A DNA stretch of 29,000 nucleotides from Prorocentrum cordatum (taxonomy: Eukaryota; Sar; Dinophyceae; Prorocentrales; Prorocentraceae): NCBI GenBank assembly GCA_963575745.1, contig CAUYUJ010018738.1:126001-155000 (forward strand), read 5' to 3'. The notes under the pieces were generated by a model. It was not told where the DNA came from. It did not search any database and worked only from the letters and a program-made list of their open reading frames with translations. The position numbers and the translations under genes were made by a program. Of this stretch, positions 9,285 through 18,660 are shown one piece after another; the first letter of the stretch is position 1, and each line of letters opens with the position of its first letter.

Positions 9285-10718
9285 ATGGCGGACGACGCTG
9301 AACCGGATTGGGGAAGTGACCATGGCGCGCTTGCGGACGCAGTTGCCGGATCGGATGGCGCTCTCGCCGCGCCCGTGGAGGCCGGTGCTTCTTTGCTGGG
9401 TGCTGGTGTCGAGGCTCATGATGCGCGCCCGCAGCGCGAGGTACTAGACGCCCTGGGCGCGCCCCTCGACGCTGACCCCCCAGGCGCGGCACGCCAGCGC
9501 CGCCGGCGAGGAGGTGCTAGTGTCCAGCGCGCTTGCGCCGCCGATGCTCGCCGGGCGGAGGCTGCTGACGATCCCTTGGGTATCTTTGTGACGCTTCCGC
9601 GGCCTCTGTGGGGCATGCCTGGCGCGGGCCCGCCGCGTGTCCACCGCCCGCCGTCGGCGCGTCGCCCGCGCTCGCGGTCCCGCAGTGCCCGCGCAGAGCG
9701 CGGGCTTCCAGCAGACGCGCGTCCGTCAACGCAGGTACGGCCTCGCGCGCTGTCTGGCTCTCCTGGAGCCGCCCGCGGGTGCCCCGTCCGTCTGCAGCCT
9801 CGCATCCCAATTGGATCATATCGATTGCCGCGGCCGGTGTACGATGGGACGGTCGGGGCGTCAGAGTCGGCGGACCGTGCGGCCGCCTGGTCAGCCCGCC
9901 CCTGCAGCCCTCAGGTGTCTGGCGCCCGTCGCGCCGCCCGGACCCCCGCCGCGACTGGCTTGGCAATCGGTGCCCCTCCAGCTGTCCGGCCCAGAAGCCG
10001 CCTGCGCACGGCGACGGTGGAGGGCCAGCCCTCGCCTCCACCACTGGACACTGAGGCCGCTTGCTGCAGCGCGCCCCTGCGCTCATCGCCTGAGTTGGGC
10101 GGCCCGGGTCGCGCGGCTAGCGGATTTCAGTGTGCTTCCGGAGGCGGCAGCGCTTCTGTGCAGCGCCTGCCGCGCTCCTCCATTCGCCCTCGCGCGCCCG
10201 CCTGCTCGCTTCCCGCGCCGCCGCCGCCTCCCCCTGCAGCGCCCGCGTCGGTTCCTGTTGCACTTGTTGCGCACCCGCAGCGGCCGCGAAGTAGAGGAAC
10301 CGGGAAGTGGGGCTCTTCTCTCGGCGGAGGTGGACGTTTGGCCCGAGCTCCGGCCACCTTGCTGCTCGTGGGTGTGATCTCGATGAGCACATGCCCTGCA
10401 CAAGTCGAAGGCGTAGGGGTCCAACGCTTCCCTCTCGAGGTGCGCCGTCACGTCGACCTCGCAAGCGTCGGTCGCCTCTCGCCGCCTGAGCGCGCCCGGC
10501 GCGCGGGATCGCGCCGCATCCTTCTTGAGTCGATGGCTTGCCTCCCAATCGTGCGGGAGTTTCGAATCTTTGTTAGAGATGCCCGCGGCCAAAGTGTCTG
10601 CGGCTTTGGCCGCTTATGGCCAGTGGTTGTACGAGGTCGGCTCCCCTGTGTCGCACTTGGCGCTCGCTATTCTGGCGGCCACCGATGCGAATCGAGCGTT
10701 GCGTGGGCATTTGCATGA
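9285..10718 (+). CDS. Pro/Arg-rich ORF upstream of the recombinase
   Basis: ATG at 9285 (MADDAEPDWGSDHG) opens a frame that runs to 10718 (477 residues); it is also open upstream to a TTG at 9165. The first part is acidic, then the protein becomes Arg/Pro/Ala-rich (RRPRSRSRSARAERG, PAPPPPPPAAPASVPVA). No domain is recognised. The last 100 codons overlap the recombinase ORF in a different frame, where the recombinase frame has the better protein-like composition. It could be a genuine basic accessory ORF of the element, the disordered N-terminal extension of the recombinase joined by a lost frame, or merely a long GC-driven open frame. The coding claim is weak. Confidence 0.3.
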   Translation: MADDAEPDWGSDHGALADAVAGSDGALAAPVEAGASLLGAGVEAHDARPQREVLDALGAPLDADPPGAARQRRRRGGASVQRACAADARRAEAADDPLGIFVTLPRPLWGMPGAGPPRVHRPPSARRPRSRSRSARAERGLPADARPSTQVRPRALSGSPGAARGCPVRLQPRIPIGSYRLPRPVYDGTVGASESADRAAAWSARPCSPQVSGARRAARTPAATGLAIGAPPAVRPRSRLRTATVEGQPSPPPLDTEAACCSAPLRSSPELGGPGRAASGFQCASGGGSASVQRLPRSSIRPRAPACSLPAPPPPPPAAPASVPVALVAHPQRPRSRGTGKWGSSLGGGGRLARAPATLLLVGVISMSTCPAQVEGVGVQRFPLEVRRHVDLASVGRLSPPERARRAGSRRILLESMACLPIVREFRIFVRDARGQSVCGFGRLWPVVVRGRLPCVALGARYSGGHRCESSVAWAFA

Positions 10719-11427
10719 GGCATGGGATGCTGTGCGTACGTGGGAGCTCCTGCTCCCAGCCCGCAATCGCGCTCCGTTCCCCCTGCCTCTGCTTCGTGCG
10801 ATCGTGGCTCTCGCCTCGATGTGGGGATGGCTGGACGTTTCGCTGTTACTTATTGTGGCCTTTTCGGCGATGCTACGGCCCAGCGAGATGCTTGCCCTCC
10901 GCTGGCTCGACCTGCTCACCCCAGCGGAGCTTGGTGTCCCAGGCCTCGTCCTCGTGCAGATCCGAGCGCCGAAGAACAGGAAGCGCGCCGCCCGGCGGGG
11001 GCATGTCAAGATCACGGACCCTCTGATCGTGTATGTCTGCTCCACATTTCGCGCCTCGGCTGCTTCGATGCGCTCGTCTCGCATATTCAACGGCTCCGCC
11101 TCCGAGTTTGCCCGTTTGGTAAAACTCCTCGTGCAGTGGTTCGGCGCCCCCTTCAGCGACGGCCTTTGGGTAACTCTCGCCTCCCTGCGCGCGGGAGGCG
11201 CCACCATCCATTACATGTCAGGCATGTCGCTCGAGCAGCTTCGCTGGCTGGGGCGCTGGGGTTCTCCCCGCACTCTTGAATACTATATCCAAGAATGCGC
11301 TGCCCTCGCGCTTTTAGCCAACCTTTCTGATTCCGCCCGGGACGTAATTCATCAATTCAGTGCAGTGGCGCCTTGGCTGCTGCACCGCTCGTCCGATCTC
11401 CGAGCTCGGCGCAGCTGGTCTTGCTGA
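10417..11427 (+). CDS. Tyrosine recombinase (YR) of the retrotransposon
   Basis: The frame is open from 10417; the first likely start codons are around 10525, so the start is uncertain. An N-terminal helical core-binding domain is suggested by SRWLASQSCGSFESLLE and LAAYGQWLYEVGSP. The catalytic domain follows: FSAMLRPSEMLALRWLDL gives the first active-site Arg (10876-10878), PKNRKRAARRGHVKI the beta-hairpin Lys region, LASLRAGGATIHYM the second Arg (11188-11190), LRWLGRWGS the His/Trp position (Trp 11257) and LEYYIQE the nucleophilic Tyr (11281-11286). The His normally three residues before the second Arg is Ala (11179-11181). In YR retroelements this enzyme inserts a circular DNA copy by site-specific recombination. 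The ORF is intact and is the best preserved protein of the element. Confidence 0.82.
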   Translation, partial: GSNASLSRCAVTSTSQASVASRRLSAPGARDRAASFLSRWLASQSCGSFESLLEMPAAKVSAALAAYGQWLYEVGSPVSHLALAILAATDANRALRGHLHEAWDAVRTWELLLPARNRAPFPLPLLRAIVALASMWGWLDVSLLLIVAFSAMLRPSEMLALRWLDLLTPAELGVPGLVLVQIRAPKNRKRAARRGHVKITDPLIVYVCSTFRASAASMRSSRIFNGSASEFARLVKLLVQWFGAPFSDGLWVTLASLRAGGATIHYMSGMSLEQLRWLGRWGSPRTLEYYIQECAALALLANLSDSARDVIHQFSAVAPWLLHRSSDLRARRSWSC

Positions 11428-11472
11428 GTCGTGATGGGCCTGCGTAGCCCATCTCCCTCCCGGCGTGGTTGT

Positions 11473-11678
11473 GGACTGATGCTGCGGCCTGCCCCGCGGC
11501 TGCCCCCGCCTTCAGGCGTCAGCCGTTTTGCCCGTCTGGCGCCTCCTTTTCGCCTCGGGCTGCCTAGGCGTCTGCCGGCAGGGCCCATGGTTTCCGCCGG
11601 CACGACCACCCTTCTGGGTCTTGCGGCTCAGCGGCGCGCGCGTCCAGCAGAAACGGGCGCGCGCGAGGGGGATGTAGG
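11473..11678 (+). repeat. Split direct repeat B1 (internal)
   Basis: About 206 bp starting GGACTGATGCTGCGGCC and ending GATGTAGG, lying 45 bp after the recombinase stop. It matches B2 at a constant offset of 264 bp with about eight substitutions and no indels by eye. Confidence 0.9.
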
Positions 11679-11680
11679 GG

Positions 11681-11721
11681 GATGCATTTGATCCTCGCCC
11701 CCTCTCCGGCCGCAGCTTGCA
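11681..11721 (+). repeat. Split direct repeat A2 (internal)
   Basis: Exact 41-bp copy of A1 (2891-2931), placed directly after B1 and 15 bp before B2. The B1-A2 junction is thus an internal copy of the junction that would exist if the element's ends were joined in a circle. Confidence 0.9.
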
Positions 11722-11736
11722 CCCTCCCGCCCCCCC

Positions 11737-11937
11737 GGACTGATGCTGCGGCCTGCCCCGCGGCTGCCCCCGCCTTCAGGCGTCCGCCGTTTTGCCCGTC
11801 TGACGCCTCCTTTGCGCCTCGGGCTGCCTAGGCGTCTGCCGGCAGGGCCCATGGTTTCCGCCGGCGCGACCACCCTGCTGGGTCTTGCGGCTCAGCGGCG
11901 CGCGCGTCCGGCAGAAACGGGCGCGCGCGAGGAGGAT

Positions 11938-11942
<5 letters not shown>
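11737..11942 (+). repeat. Split direct repeat B2 (right end of YR element)
   Basis: Second B copy, ending GAGGAGGATATAGG, after which (ATG)n begins at 11943. It forms the right end of the element. Confidence 0.9.
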
Positions 11943-11973
<31 letters not shown>

Positions 11974-12340
11974 GTATGATGGTGGTGACCGTGATGATGA
12001 TGGTGATGATAATGATGTGGATCATGTGGGCGATATCGATGATGATGGTGATGATGATGATGCTGGTGACGATGACGATGACGAGGACGATGACGAAGGC
12101 TACGACGGCGACGACGTGGTGGTGGTGGTGGTGATGCTGATTATTATTATGACCATTATTATCATACTTCTTCGTCTTGTTGTTAAATATATGGTCATGG
12201 TGATGATGCTGATGACGATGATGACGATGCTGTTGCTGCTGATGATGATGATGCTGCTGATGCTGATGATGATGATGATGATGATGATGACGGTGATGCT
12301 GATGATGATGATGGTGGTGGTGGTGATGATGAGGGTGGTC
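11943..12340 (+). repeat. GAT/ATG microsatellite (right block)
   Basis: (GAT)n, pure at first and increasingly interrupted (GGT, GCT, GAC variants), up to about 12335. It is the right-hand continuation of the microsatellite that stops at 2893 on the other side of the retrotransposon. Confidence 0.93.
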
Positions 12341-12354
12341 TAGCGACCCGCACG

Positions 12355-12465
12355 TTTCGACTGCAACGAGCCCGAACTATGCGTTCAGGCAGCTCGAGTT
12401 CAAGATCCAAATCAGTTCGGGCAGGAGTCGGGCGCCAAGGACGGCTTGATCCACAATGCAACAGC
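12355..12465 (+). repeat. Dispersed repeat of about 100 bp, copy 1
   Basis: The segment AACTATGCGTTCAGGCAGCT, then TTCAAGATCCAAATCAGTTC, recurs in the same orientation at 13820-13925 with scattered differences. On the - strand both copies can be read as TDLDL-x-x-ELPE-x-IV, but neither lies in a convincing gene. Confidence 0.7.
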
Positions 12466-12659
12466 GCACGGCGCAGTTCAACGAGGCATGACACATTTGA
12501 ACTCAACGCAACACGGCACAACACGACACAGCATAGCACAACCCGTGGCATGGTACATCACGATCGTTACCTTGAGCATTGTAATTTCCCGTCGCCCAAG
12601 TTTGGTGTTTGGGAAACGTTTCCATGTTCCACATTTCTATATCCCTTTCCGGGTTCGTG

Positions 12660-12850
12660 GGTCGATCATGTTTTCAAGGGTGTCCAGGCCACCCAGGGGG
12701 TATCTAACATGGTGGTTCCCGAGCTGGAACCACCACGGAGTATCTAACATGGTGGTCCCGAGCTGAAACCACGTGTTTTTACGTGTCCAAGCCGCCCAGA
12801 AGGGGGTATCTCACATGGTTTTCCCGAGTTGGGACCACGTATTTTTCCCG
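12660..12850 (+). repeat. 64-bp hairpin repeat (cluster 2)
   Basis: About three units of the family seen at 1644-1920: CCAGGCCACCCAGGGGG, TATCTAACATGGTGG, CCCGAGCTGGAACCACC and so on. The units are more diverged and one is shortened (12735-12745). Same orientation as cluster 1. Confidence 0.82.
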
Positions 12851-13014
12851 GAAAGGGCGTGGGCCCAGGGTTCTCTTTTACTTGGTTTACTTTCCGGTTT
12901 CGACTTGAAGGGGGCCGGCGAAATTATTCTGCGTAAATAACGAAGTAAAGTGCTGATTTTCAATTGAAAAAGTGCGTTTCGTGCGTGCCCGCTCGAGGAA
13001 AATGCGCCCCCCAC

Positions 13015-13135
13015 TTCGGATCCTCGATAAACAACGGGGTCCGCAGACTTCCGTTTTCCCTCGTAGGAAATAAGGTGCGGAGCGTTTTTCGCAGAATCCT
13101 CGACAAATAAGGGGGTCTGCAGCCCCGACCGCGAC
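13015..13135 (+). repeat. Short direct repeat pair
   Basis: GATCCTCGATAAACAACGGGG plus TCCGCAGACTTCC at 13018-13052 recurs in altered form (AATCCTCGACAAATAAGGGG, TCTGCAGCCCC) at 13096-13130. The surrounding 12850-13140 holds no recognisable gene. Confidence 0.5.
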
Positions 13136-13139
13136 GCGG

Positions 13140-13690
13140 AAAAACGCCCCGCGCGAAGGAATTCCGAGGATGTCTCGCGCGTGCCGCGTCCCGCGCGCAG
13201 GAATTTTGAGGATGTCTCGACCGTTGTGATTTTTTTTGGATTTTGACAGGACGTCTCGAGCGAAACGCTTGTTCTATAATTTGTTGAGGATGTCTCGAGC
13301 GAAGCGCTGGTTTTGTAAAATTGGGGGATGTCTCGAGCGGGGGCCTCGTGGGGGGCTAGAAATCAGAGGATGTCTCAGGCGAAATGCTTGTTTTCATGTC
13401 CCGCTCGCAAGAATTCCGAGGAAGTCTCGAGTAATTCGTTTGTTTTGCGGGGATTTTATTGAATTTTGGCAGGATGTCTCGAGCGAAATGTTGGTTTTGC
13501 AAAATTGGGGGATGTCTCGAGCGGGGGCCTCGTGGGGGGCCAGAATCCAGGAGATGTCTCAGGCGAAATGCTTGTTTTCACGTCCCGCTAGCAGGAGTTC
13601 CGAAGATGTCTCGCGCGTGCCGCGTCCCGCGCGTAGGAATTCGGAGGATTTTGACAGGATGTCTCGAGCGAAACGCTTGTCCCCAACACG
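13140..13690 (+). repeat. Array of GGATGTCTCGAGCGAAA units with 184-bp higher-order period
   Basis: The motif GAGGATGTCTCGAGCGAAA and variants (GGCGAAATGC, CGCGCGTGCC) recurs about every 40-60 bp. A longer block starting at 13287 reappears at 13471 (offset 184 bp), including GGGGGATGTCTCGAGCGGGG, GCCTCGTGGGGGGC and TGTCTCAGGCGAAATGC. Flank blocks CCGCGTCCCGCGCG-AGGAAT at about 13185 and 13620 belong to the same array. ORFs through it (RMSRAKR repeats) only reflect the repeat. Confidence 0.8.
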
Positions 13691-13812
13691 TTCCGTAGCG
13701 CGTCCCCTTGGCACGTCCCGCGGTGCGTCCCCATGGCACGTCCCTTGGCACGTCGCTTGGCGCGTCCCTTGAGACGTTCCGCGTCGCGTCATCCTGGCAT
13801 GTCCCCCTGGCA
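13691..13812 (+). repeat. Degenerate 12-bp repeat (GGCACGTCCCTT)
   Basis: About nine imperfect units of the type GGCACGTCCCTT / GGCGCGTCCCTT directly follow the 184-bp array. Confidence 0.65.
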
Positions 13813-13819
13813 ATTAGTT

Positions 13820-13925
13820 CTGGGGCAGCAACTATGTGTTCGGGCAATTCGAATTTAAGATCCAGATCAGTTCGGTCAGGATTCGGATGCACAGGAGGAC
13901 TCGACCCACGACGCTATAGAGCACA
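13820..13925 (+). repeat. Dispersed repeat of about 100 bp, copy 2
   Basis: Second copy of the 12355-12465 repeat (AACTATGTGTTCGGGCAATT, TTTAAGATCCAGATCAGTTC), same orientation, about 1.46 kb away. Confidence 0.7.
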
Positions 13926-14127
13926 ATCGCGGACAATCCAGGGACAGCAGTGTTCCAATCTCACCGGGGCGCTCCCGTATGTCCCAGGCACGCAGGAAGA
14001 GGTGACGGAGACACCGTGTAGATGTCGAAGGCAGGTCAGCAGCGGCAGAAACGAGACGGGGAAGCGCGCGGTCAAGAAGCGATGGGAAGCAGGAGGAGCG
14101 AGAGACGAGGGGAGACGTTTTTGCCTC

Positions 14128-14670
14128 CAGACCGACAGCGAGCCACGCAGAATGTAGCGCGCAGGCGGCGCCGCGCGAAAGTGCCTGGGAAGTCCTCGCC
14201 GACGCGGTCTGGTCATCCCGAGGGAATCCCATCGACGCGCGGGGGTTGTCCACTGCGACTCCGAGTCAACGGATAGCGCCCCCGCACTGCGTGGCGAGGC
14301 GTGCGAAAATGGCGCGATCTGGGTGAAATCCCCCGACAGGCGCCGGTCATCCTCTGGCGAGAAATCCCGACGACGAGCTGGGGTCATCCAAGCGTCAGCG
14401 ACAACCAGCGCGCGCCGCTGGCTCGTGCGGGGCCGCTCCCCAGGTCAAGCCTCGCGGATGAATTCGCTGAAGCCCAGCTCTCTGGCGAGGGCCGTCGCCT
14501 CCCTCCTGCGCCGCTTCGTGCGCGCTGCAAACTGTTCCAGCTGCTTCCGCAAGCCCTCCGGCGGCCCTGCCAGGAAGAACTCGATGAGCGGCGCCCGCAT
14601 GAGCAGGAGATCCTCGTGGCGCGTGGCGCGAGAGCAGCGCGTAGAGCTCCAGCCACCAGTCGTCGTCCTC
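14128..14670 (-). pseudogene. Inverted pseudogene copy of the helicase 3' exon and its downstream flank
   Basis: On the - strand the sequence reads EDDDWWLELYALLSR, then RHEDLLLMRAPLIEFFLAG, KRRRREATALARELGFSEFIREA and a stop (TGA at 14445-14447), nearly identical to the + strand end of the helicase at 19964-20192. Compared with that copy, two bases are missing just after the LYALLSR codons (CTCTCGCGCCACGCG against CTCTCGCGCGACACGCG), which breaks the frame. Similarity continues past the stop through about 320 bp of flank, to 14128, matching 20193-20509 in inverted orientation. No upstream exon is present. It is a duplicated, non-functional fragment. Confidence 0.8.
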
Positions 14671-14875
14671 CTTCTTGGCCACGAGTCGTCGTCCTCCTTC
14701 CAGGTCCAGTATGTCGGCCGCTTCCATTTACCCACGAGGCCCACGGATGCAGGAGCGTCACCCTTCTGATGCTGAGCGCGCTCTCGTCTGCACGCAGCTC
14801 GCGCCTCGGGAGCTGCAGAGACGGAGTGCTCTTGTGGTTTGCCCCGCTTGCCCGTGGCTGCCGAACGTTGTGTCG
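14671..14875. other. No recognisable feature
   Basis: Between the helicase pseudogene and the 10-bp array. It has a short local duplication (CGTCGTCCTCCTT at 14668 and 14687) and nothing else that I can support. Confidence 0.4.
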
Positions 14876-15315
14876 AGCAATGCCAGGCAACGCTGATCAA
14901 CGACCAGCAACGGAAAGCAACGCAATGCAATGACAAGTAATGCCCGGGAACGCCAAGCAAACCCGAGCCATGCCAAGTAAGACCAAGCAGCGCCAGGCAA
15001 CGCAAAGGCATGCCAGGCAACGCCAAGCAATGTAGAGCAACGCCAAGTAATGCCAAGCATTGCCAAGCAACGACCCCAAACAATGCCAAACAATGTCATA
15101 CAACGAATAGCAACGCCACGTAACGCCAAGGAGTGCCAATCAATGCCAAGGCATTCCACGCAATACCCAGCAACGTCAAGCAATGACAGGCCACGCCAGT
15201 CAATTTCAAGCAATGCCAAGCGATGCCAGGCAACGCCAATTTACGAAAAGCAGCGGACAGTAACTCCACGCAGCGCCAAGCCATGCAAAACAATGCCAAG
15301 CAATGCCAATCCAAG
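14876..15315 (+). repeat. Degenerate 10-bp array (CAAYGCCAAG)
   Basis: About 440 bp of imperfect CAATGCCAAG / CAACGCCAGG decamers, with occasional GTAAT or CGTAACG variants. From 15340 to 15380 the complementary motif (GCATTGCTTTGCATTGTGC) appears, so the end of the array can pair with itself. The - strand frames give repeated WHCLALLG-type peptides that are artefacts. Confidence 0.85.
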
Positions 15316-15384
15316 CAGCAAGTCCCATCAATTGTTCGCATTGCTTTGCATTGTGCGTTGCATTGTGCTTTGCATTGCTCAGAC

Positions 15385-16915
15385 CTGCTCCGGTTTGCTT
15401 TAGCAAAAGAAGTATCTGGCCGCGCCGATTCCATTTTCAGTGCTACAGGTTATGATTGTTGGCCGGGACTTGGGGAACAGTGGGTCAGCTCGAAAGAGCT
15501 GGGTGGACATGCGGAAGTATAAGGGGTCGAGGTGGTGCCTCAAGAAGAGTCCGAGTCAGGTTGCGACATGTGTATGTCCCGCTCAGATGTTCTACTGCAT
15601 ATGACGGGGAGCACGGGTTGCAAAATCATTCGTGGCATGTCTGAAGCGTATGCGCACTTGAGCATTGCCAGGTGTTTCTTGGGAGAGTCTCCGCCCTCAC
15701 GAACGCCTGGCTGAGACGCCGAGGAGGCCCCGCCGCAGAAAGGCTGAGAGGCTCGCTGGAGTTGCGAGGAGCAGACCAGGGCCAGCTGAGCTGCCCCGTT
15801 GAGCTTGACAACCAAAGTGGTGGCGTAGTTGCCAGCGGATGCCTCTCGTCTTGAGTCCTGCGCAGCGCTTCCTTGAACGGCGAGAGCCCGATGAGCCTAC
15901 CGTTTCGCTCAGGCGAAGGCCCGGGCGTGACATTTCTTTCACAAATCCTTTCATCCTTGCACTGGTGAGCAAGGTGAAATAGTCAAGGCAATGTTCAGCG
16001 AGAGCCCAATTTCGAAACGGAGCCGTCCACCATCCGTGTCAATGGTGCGCAGATGTCAAGTTTCAGGCTACAGTGTTTGAGGAAGTCGCAAGCGAGAGAC
16101 CCGACTTGAAGAGGAGACGCAACCATCTGCATAATTGGTGTGTGCTGCTTTGCCTCGGCACAAACTGCCTGAGCAAATCCGAATGAAGTGGCCACTGTTC
16201 AGAAGACGCCGCCATCCATCCGTGTAGCTGTCTCAGGCGCAGTTGCAGACGAATGTGCGCGACGCTGGGACGGGACCGGCATGTTGCAAACGATGTGTGT
16301 TTGAGACGAGAGCCACATGGCTGAACACAGGCCGCGCTCATCCCGTACAGCGGATGGGAACATCAAGCACCATTCCCATGTGTCGTCAGGAAGCCTCAGG
16401 CGACATTCGCGGTGCACCACATCGACATGCTTGGTGGTGCGATGAAAAGGAGTTGCTTGACATCGCTCGGACGTGTACATTTTGTCCCGGCGAGGGACAT
16501 CGTGGAGCATCTTGGATCACCGTGAGAAAAGTAAGCGCGCGAAGCCGCAAAATGCACGGGGAATGGATGATGGCAAGTGGTGCGATGAGGAGGAATTGCT
16601 TATGGGAAGTTGGGTGTTGCGCAATTTTGACAAATGTTGGGAGCTTCCGACGTAACTCGGAGCCTCTTTCGCATGCTGAAAGGCAACCCTGAGCCGTCCG
16701 AGAGCACATTTATACTGTCTTGGAGGCCATCTTGGGCTCTCTGGGGCCTTCTTGGAGCAATCTCCCTTGCTGCTCTCTGAGGAAGGCCAATCGAGATAAT
16801 GGCGGCTTTCCTGCCAGGCCCGAATCCGCTCGAGGTTCGTCCCTGGACCCATCCCGGGTCCGTTCGGACCCGTCTTTCGAGGCGGATCAAACCGTGGCAA
16901 CCAGAAGTTCTTAGT
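15385..16915. other. 1.5 kb without recognisable gene
   Basis: Several ORFs of 60-149 codons (the longest, 16243-16692 on +, is Cys- and Arg-rich) show no motif I know, no consistent frame bias and no start context. The composition is closer to 50% GC than the coding blocks. At 16715-16790 there are a few GGCCATCTTGG-type degenerate units like those at 25365 and 27105. Possible exons or introns of an unrecognised gene cannot be excluded. Confidence 0.35.
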
Positions 16916-16919
16916 AGGC

Positions 16920-17125
16920 CCAAAAGAACCTAAATCATCCAAAATAACTCCCCTAACATTTCAACAGAACCCAAAATCATCCCAAAAGAGGCCCCAAAGA
17001 ACCCCGACATAACCCCAAAAGAAGCCCCAAATAACCCCGACATAACCCCAAAAGAAGCCCCAAAAAACCCCAACATCACCCCAAAAGAAGCCCCAAAGAA
17101 CCCCAAAATAACCCCAAAAGAGCCC
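16920..17125 (+). repeat. Degenerate CCCCAAAAGAAG repeat
   Basis: About 200 bp of imperfect units such as AACCCCAAAAGAAGCCCCAA, with a clearer higher period of 30-45 bp near 17000-17095. The - strand translation (GFFWGYVGV repeats) is an artefact. Confidence 0.8.
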
Positions 17126-17253
17126 CGGGGAGGGCTGCTGTCGTCTCGACTGGCGCTGTGGCGTTTTCAATCCGCCAGTATGGTTTCCACCCCGGAGCCC
17201 AGAGGTCCCGACCCCTCCCTGGGGGTGGCCCTTCGTCCCAGATCCATGTTTTT

Positions 17254-17304
17254 TCCCAACCATCCTGTGGTGTTGGGTCCTCGTTTTGAAGAGACGGTGC
17301 CCCG
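17254..17304 (+). repeat. Inverted flank element paired with 26823-26869
   Basis: CCCAACCATCCTGTGGTGTTG, then GGTCCTCGTTTTGAAGAGAC, is the reverse complement, with few differences, of 26823-26869. It stands outside the microsatellite and the satellite array, so the inverted duplication is larger than the array itself. Confidence 0.85.
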
Positions 17305-17336
17305 CGTTCCTCCTCCCGCTGCCCCCTCCCCCCTCC

Positions 17337-17450
17337 TCCCATCATCATCGTCATCCTCATCATGCTCATCATCATGAGTATCGTCATCATCATCATCCAC
17401 ATCGTGGTTGTCGGTCATCATCATCACCATCCTCATCCTCATCCTCATCC

Positions 17451-17545
<95 letters not shown>

Positions 17546-17546
17546 G
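17337..17546 (+). repeat. TCA/ATC microsatellite
   Basis: (CAT)n/(TCA)n with interruptions at the left and a pure run from about 17452 to 17545, ending directly at the first satellite unit. Confidence 0.93.
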
Positions 17547-17549
17547 GCA

Positions 17550-18660
17550 CACCCCTCACACGTTCCGTGGCCACATAGGGAGCTCCACCGAAGGCCCAAA
17601 TGGCTGCGTCCGCATGCCGCCGCCGCCCAATTTTGGCACACCCCTCACACGTTTCGTGGTCCCATAGGGAGCTCCACCGAAGGCCCAAATGGCTGCGTCC
17701 GCATGCCGCCGCCACCCCATTTTTGGCACACCCCTCACACGCTTCGTGGCCTCATAGGGAGCTCCATCTAAGGCCCAAATGGCTGCGTCCGCATGCCGCC
17801 GCCGCCCCATTTTTGGCACACCCCTTACACGTTTCGTGGCCCCATGGGGAGCTCCACAGAAGGCCCAAATTGTTGCGTCCGCATTGCGCCGCCACCCAAT
17901 TTTGGCACACCCCTCACACGTTTCGTAGCCCCATAGGGAGCTCCACCGAAGGCCCAAATGGCTGCGTCCGCATGCCGCCGCCGCCCAAGTTTGGCACACC
18001 CCTCACACGTTTCGTGGCCCCATAGGGAGCTCCATCCAAGGCCCAAATGGCTGCGTCCGCATGCGCCGCCGCCCCATTTTTGGCACACCCCTTACACGTT
18101 TCGTGGCCCCATGGGGAGCTCCACCGAAGGCCCAAATGGCTGCGTCCGCATGCCGCCGCCGCCCAATTTTGGCACACCCCTCACACGTTTCGTGGCCCCA
18201 TAGGGAGCTCCATCTAAGGCCCAAATGGCTGCGTCCGCATGCCGCCGCCACCCCACCCCTTACACGTTTCGTGGCCCCATGGGGAGCTCCACCGAAGGCC
18301 CAAATGGCTGCGTCCGCATGCCGCCGCCGCCCAATTTTGGCACACCCCTCACACGTTTCGTGGCCCCATAGGGAGCTCCATCTAAGGCCCAAATGGCTGC
18401 GTTCGCATGCCGCCGCCACCCCATTTTGGCACACCCCTCACACGTTGCGTGGCCCCACAGGGAGCTCCACCGAAGGCCCAAATGGCTGCGTTTGCATGCC
18501 GCCGCCACCCCATTTCGGCACACCCCTCACACGTTTCGTGGCGCCATAGGGAGCTCCACCGAAGGCCCCAGTGGCAGACCTCGCATGCCGCCCGCCGCGC
18601 CCATTTCGGCACACCCCTCACACGTTTCGTGGCCCCACAGGGAGCTCCACCGAAGGTCGG
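17550..18660 (+). repeat. 88-90 bp satellite array 1 (about 12 units)
   Basis: Units begin CACACCCCTCACACGTTTCG, continue TGGCCCCATAGGGAGCTCCA, CCGAAGGCCCAAATGGCTGC, and end GCCGCCGCCCAATTTTGG. Starts are near 17550, 17637, 17726, 17815, 17904, 17993, 18082, 18171, 18250 (shortened), 18339, 18427, 18516 and 18607 (partial). Copies are very similar, with alternating CCACCG/CATCTA variants that suggest two-unit higher-order duplication (18080-18340 resembles 18250-18430). Units abut without spacers. Reverse-oriented relatives form array 2 at 25703-26742. Confidence 0.95.

Noticed and set aside
11352-11946. Near-identical small ORFs on both strands after the recombinase
   Set aside because: They are the B1 and B2 repeats of the retrotransposon read in frame; the similarity reflects the terminal repeats.
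14445-15089. 214-codon - strand ORF as a complete gene
   Set aside because: Its first two thirds translate the 10-bp array and unrelated sequence; only the last 60 or so codons match the helicase end, after a frame-breaking deletion.
16243-16692. 149-codon Cys/Arg-containing ORF as a gene
   Set aside because: No recognisable motif, a Cys pattern without regular spacing, and comparable open frames on the other strand.
17556-18549. ORFs through the satellite arrays (MCQNWAAAACGRSHLG-type repeats), and similar at 25812-26781
   Set aside because: They arise from 88-90 bp units in all frames and both strands; nothing indicates translation.
17550-18660. Regular repeats considered as a CRISPR-like array
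   Set aside because: The units are contiguous with no unique spacers, and the surroundings are eukaryotic.
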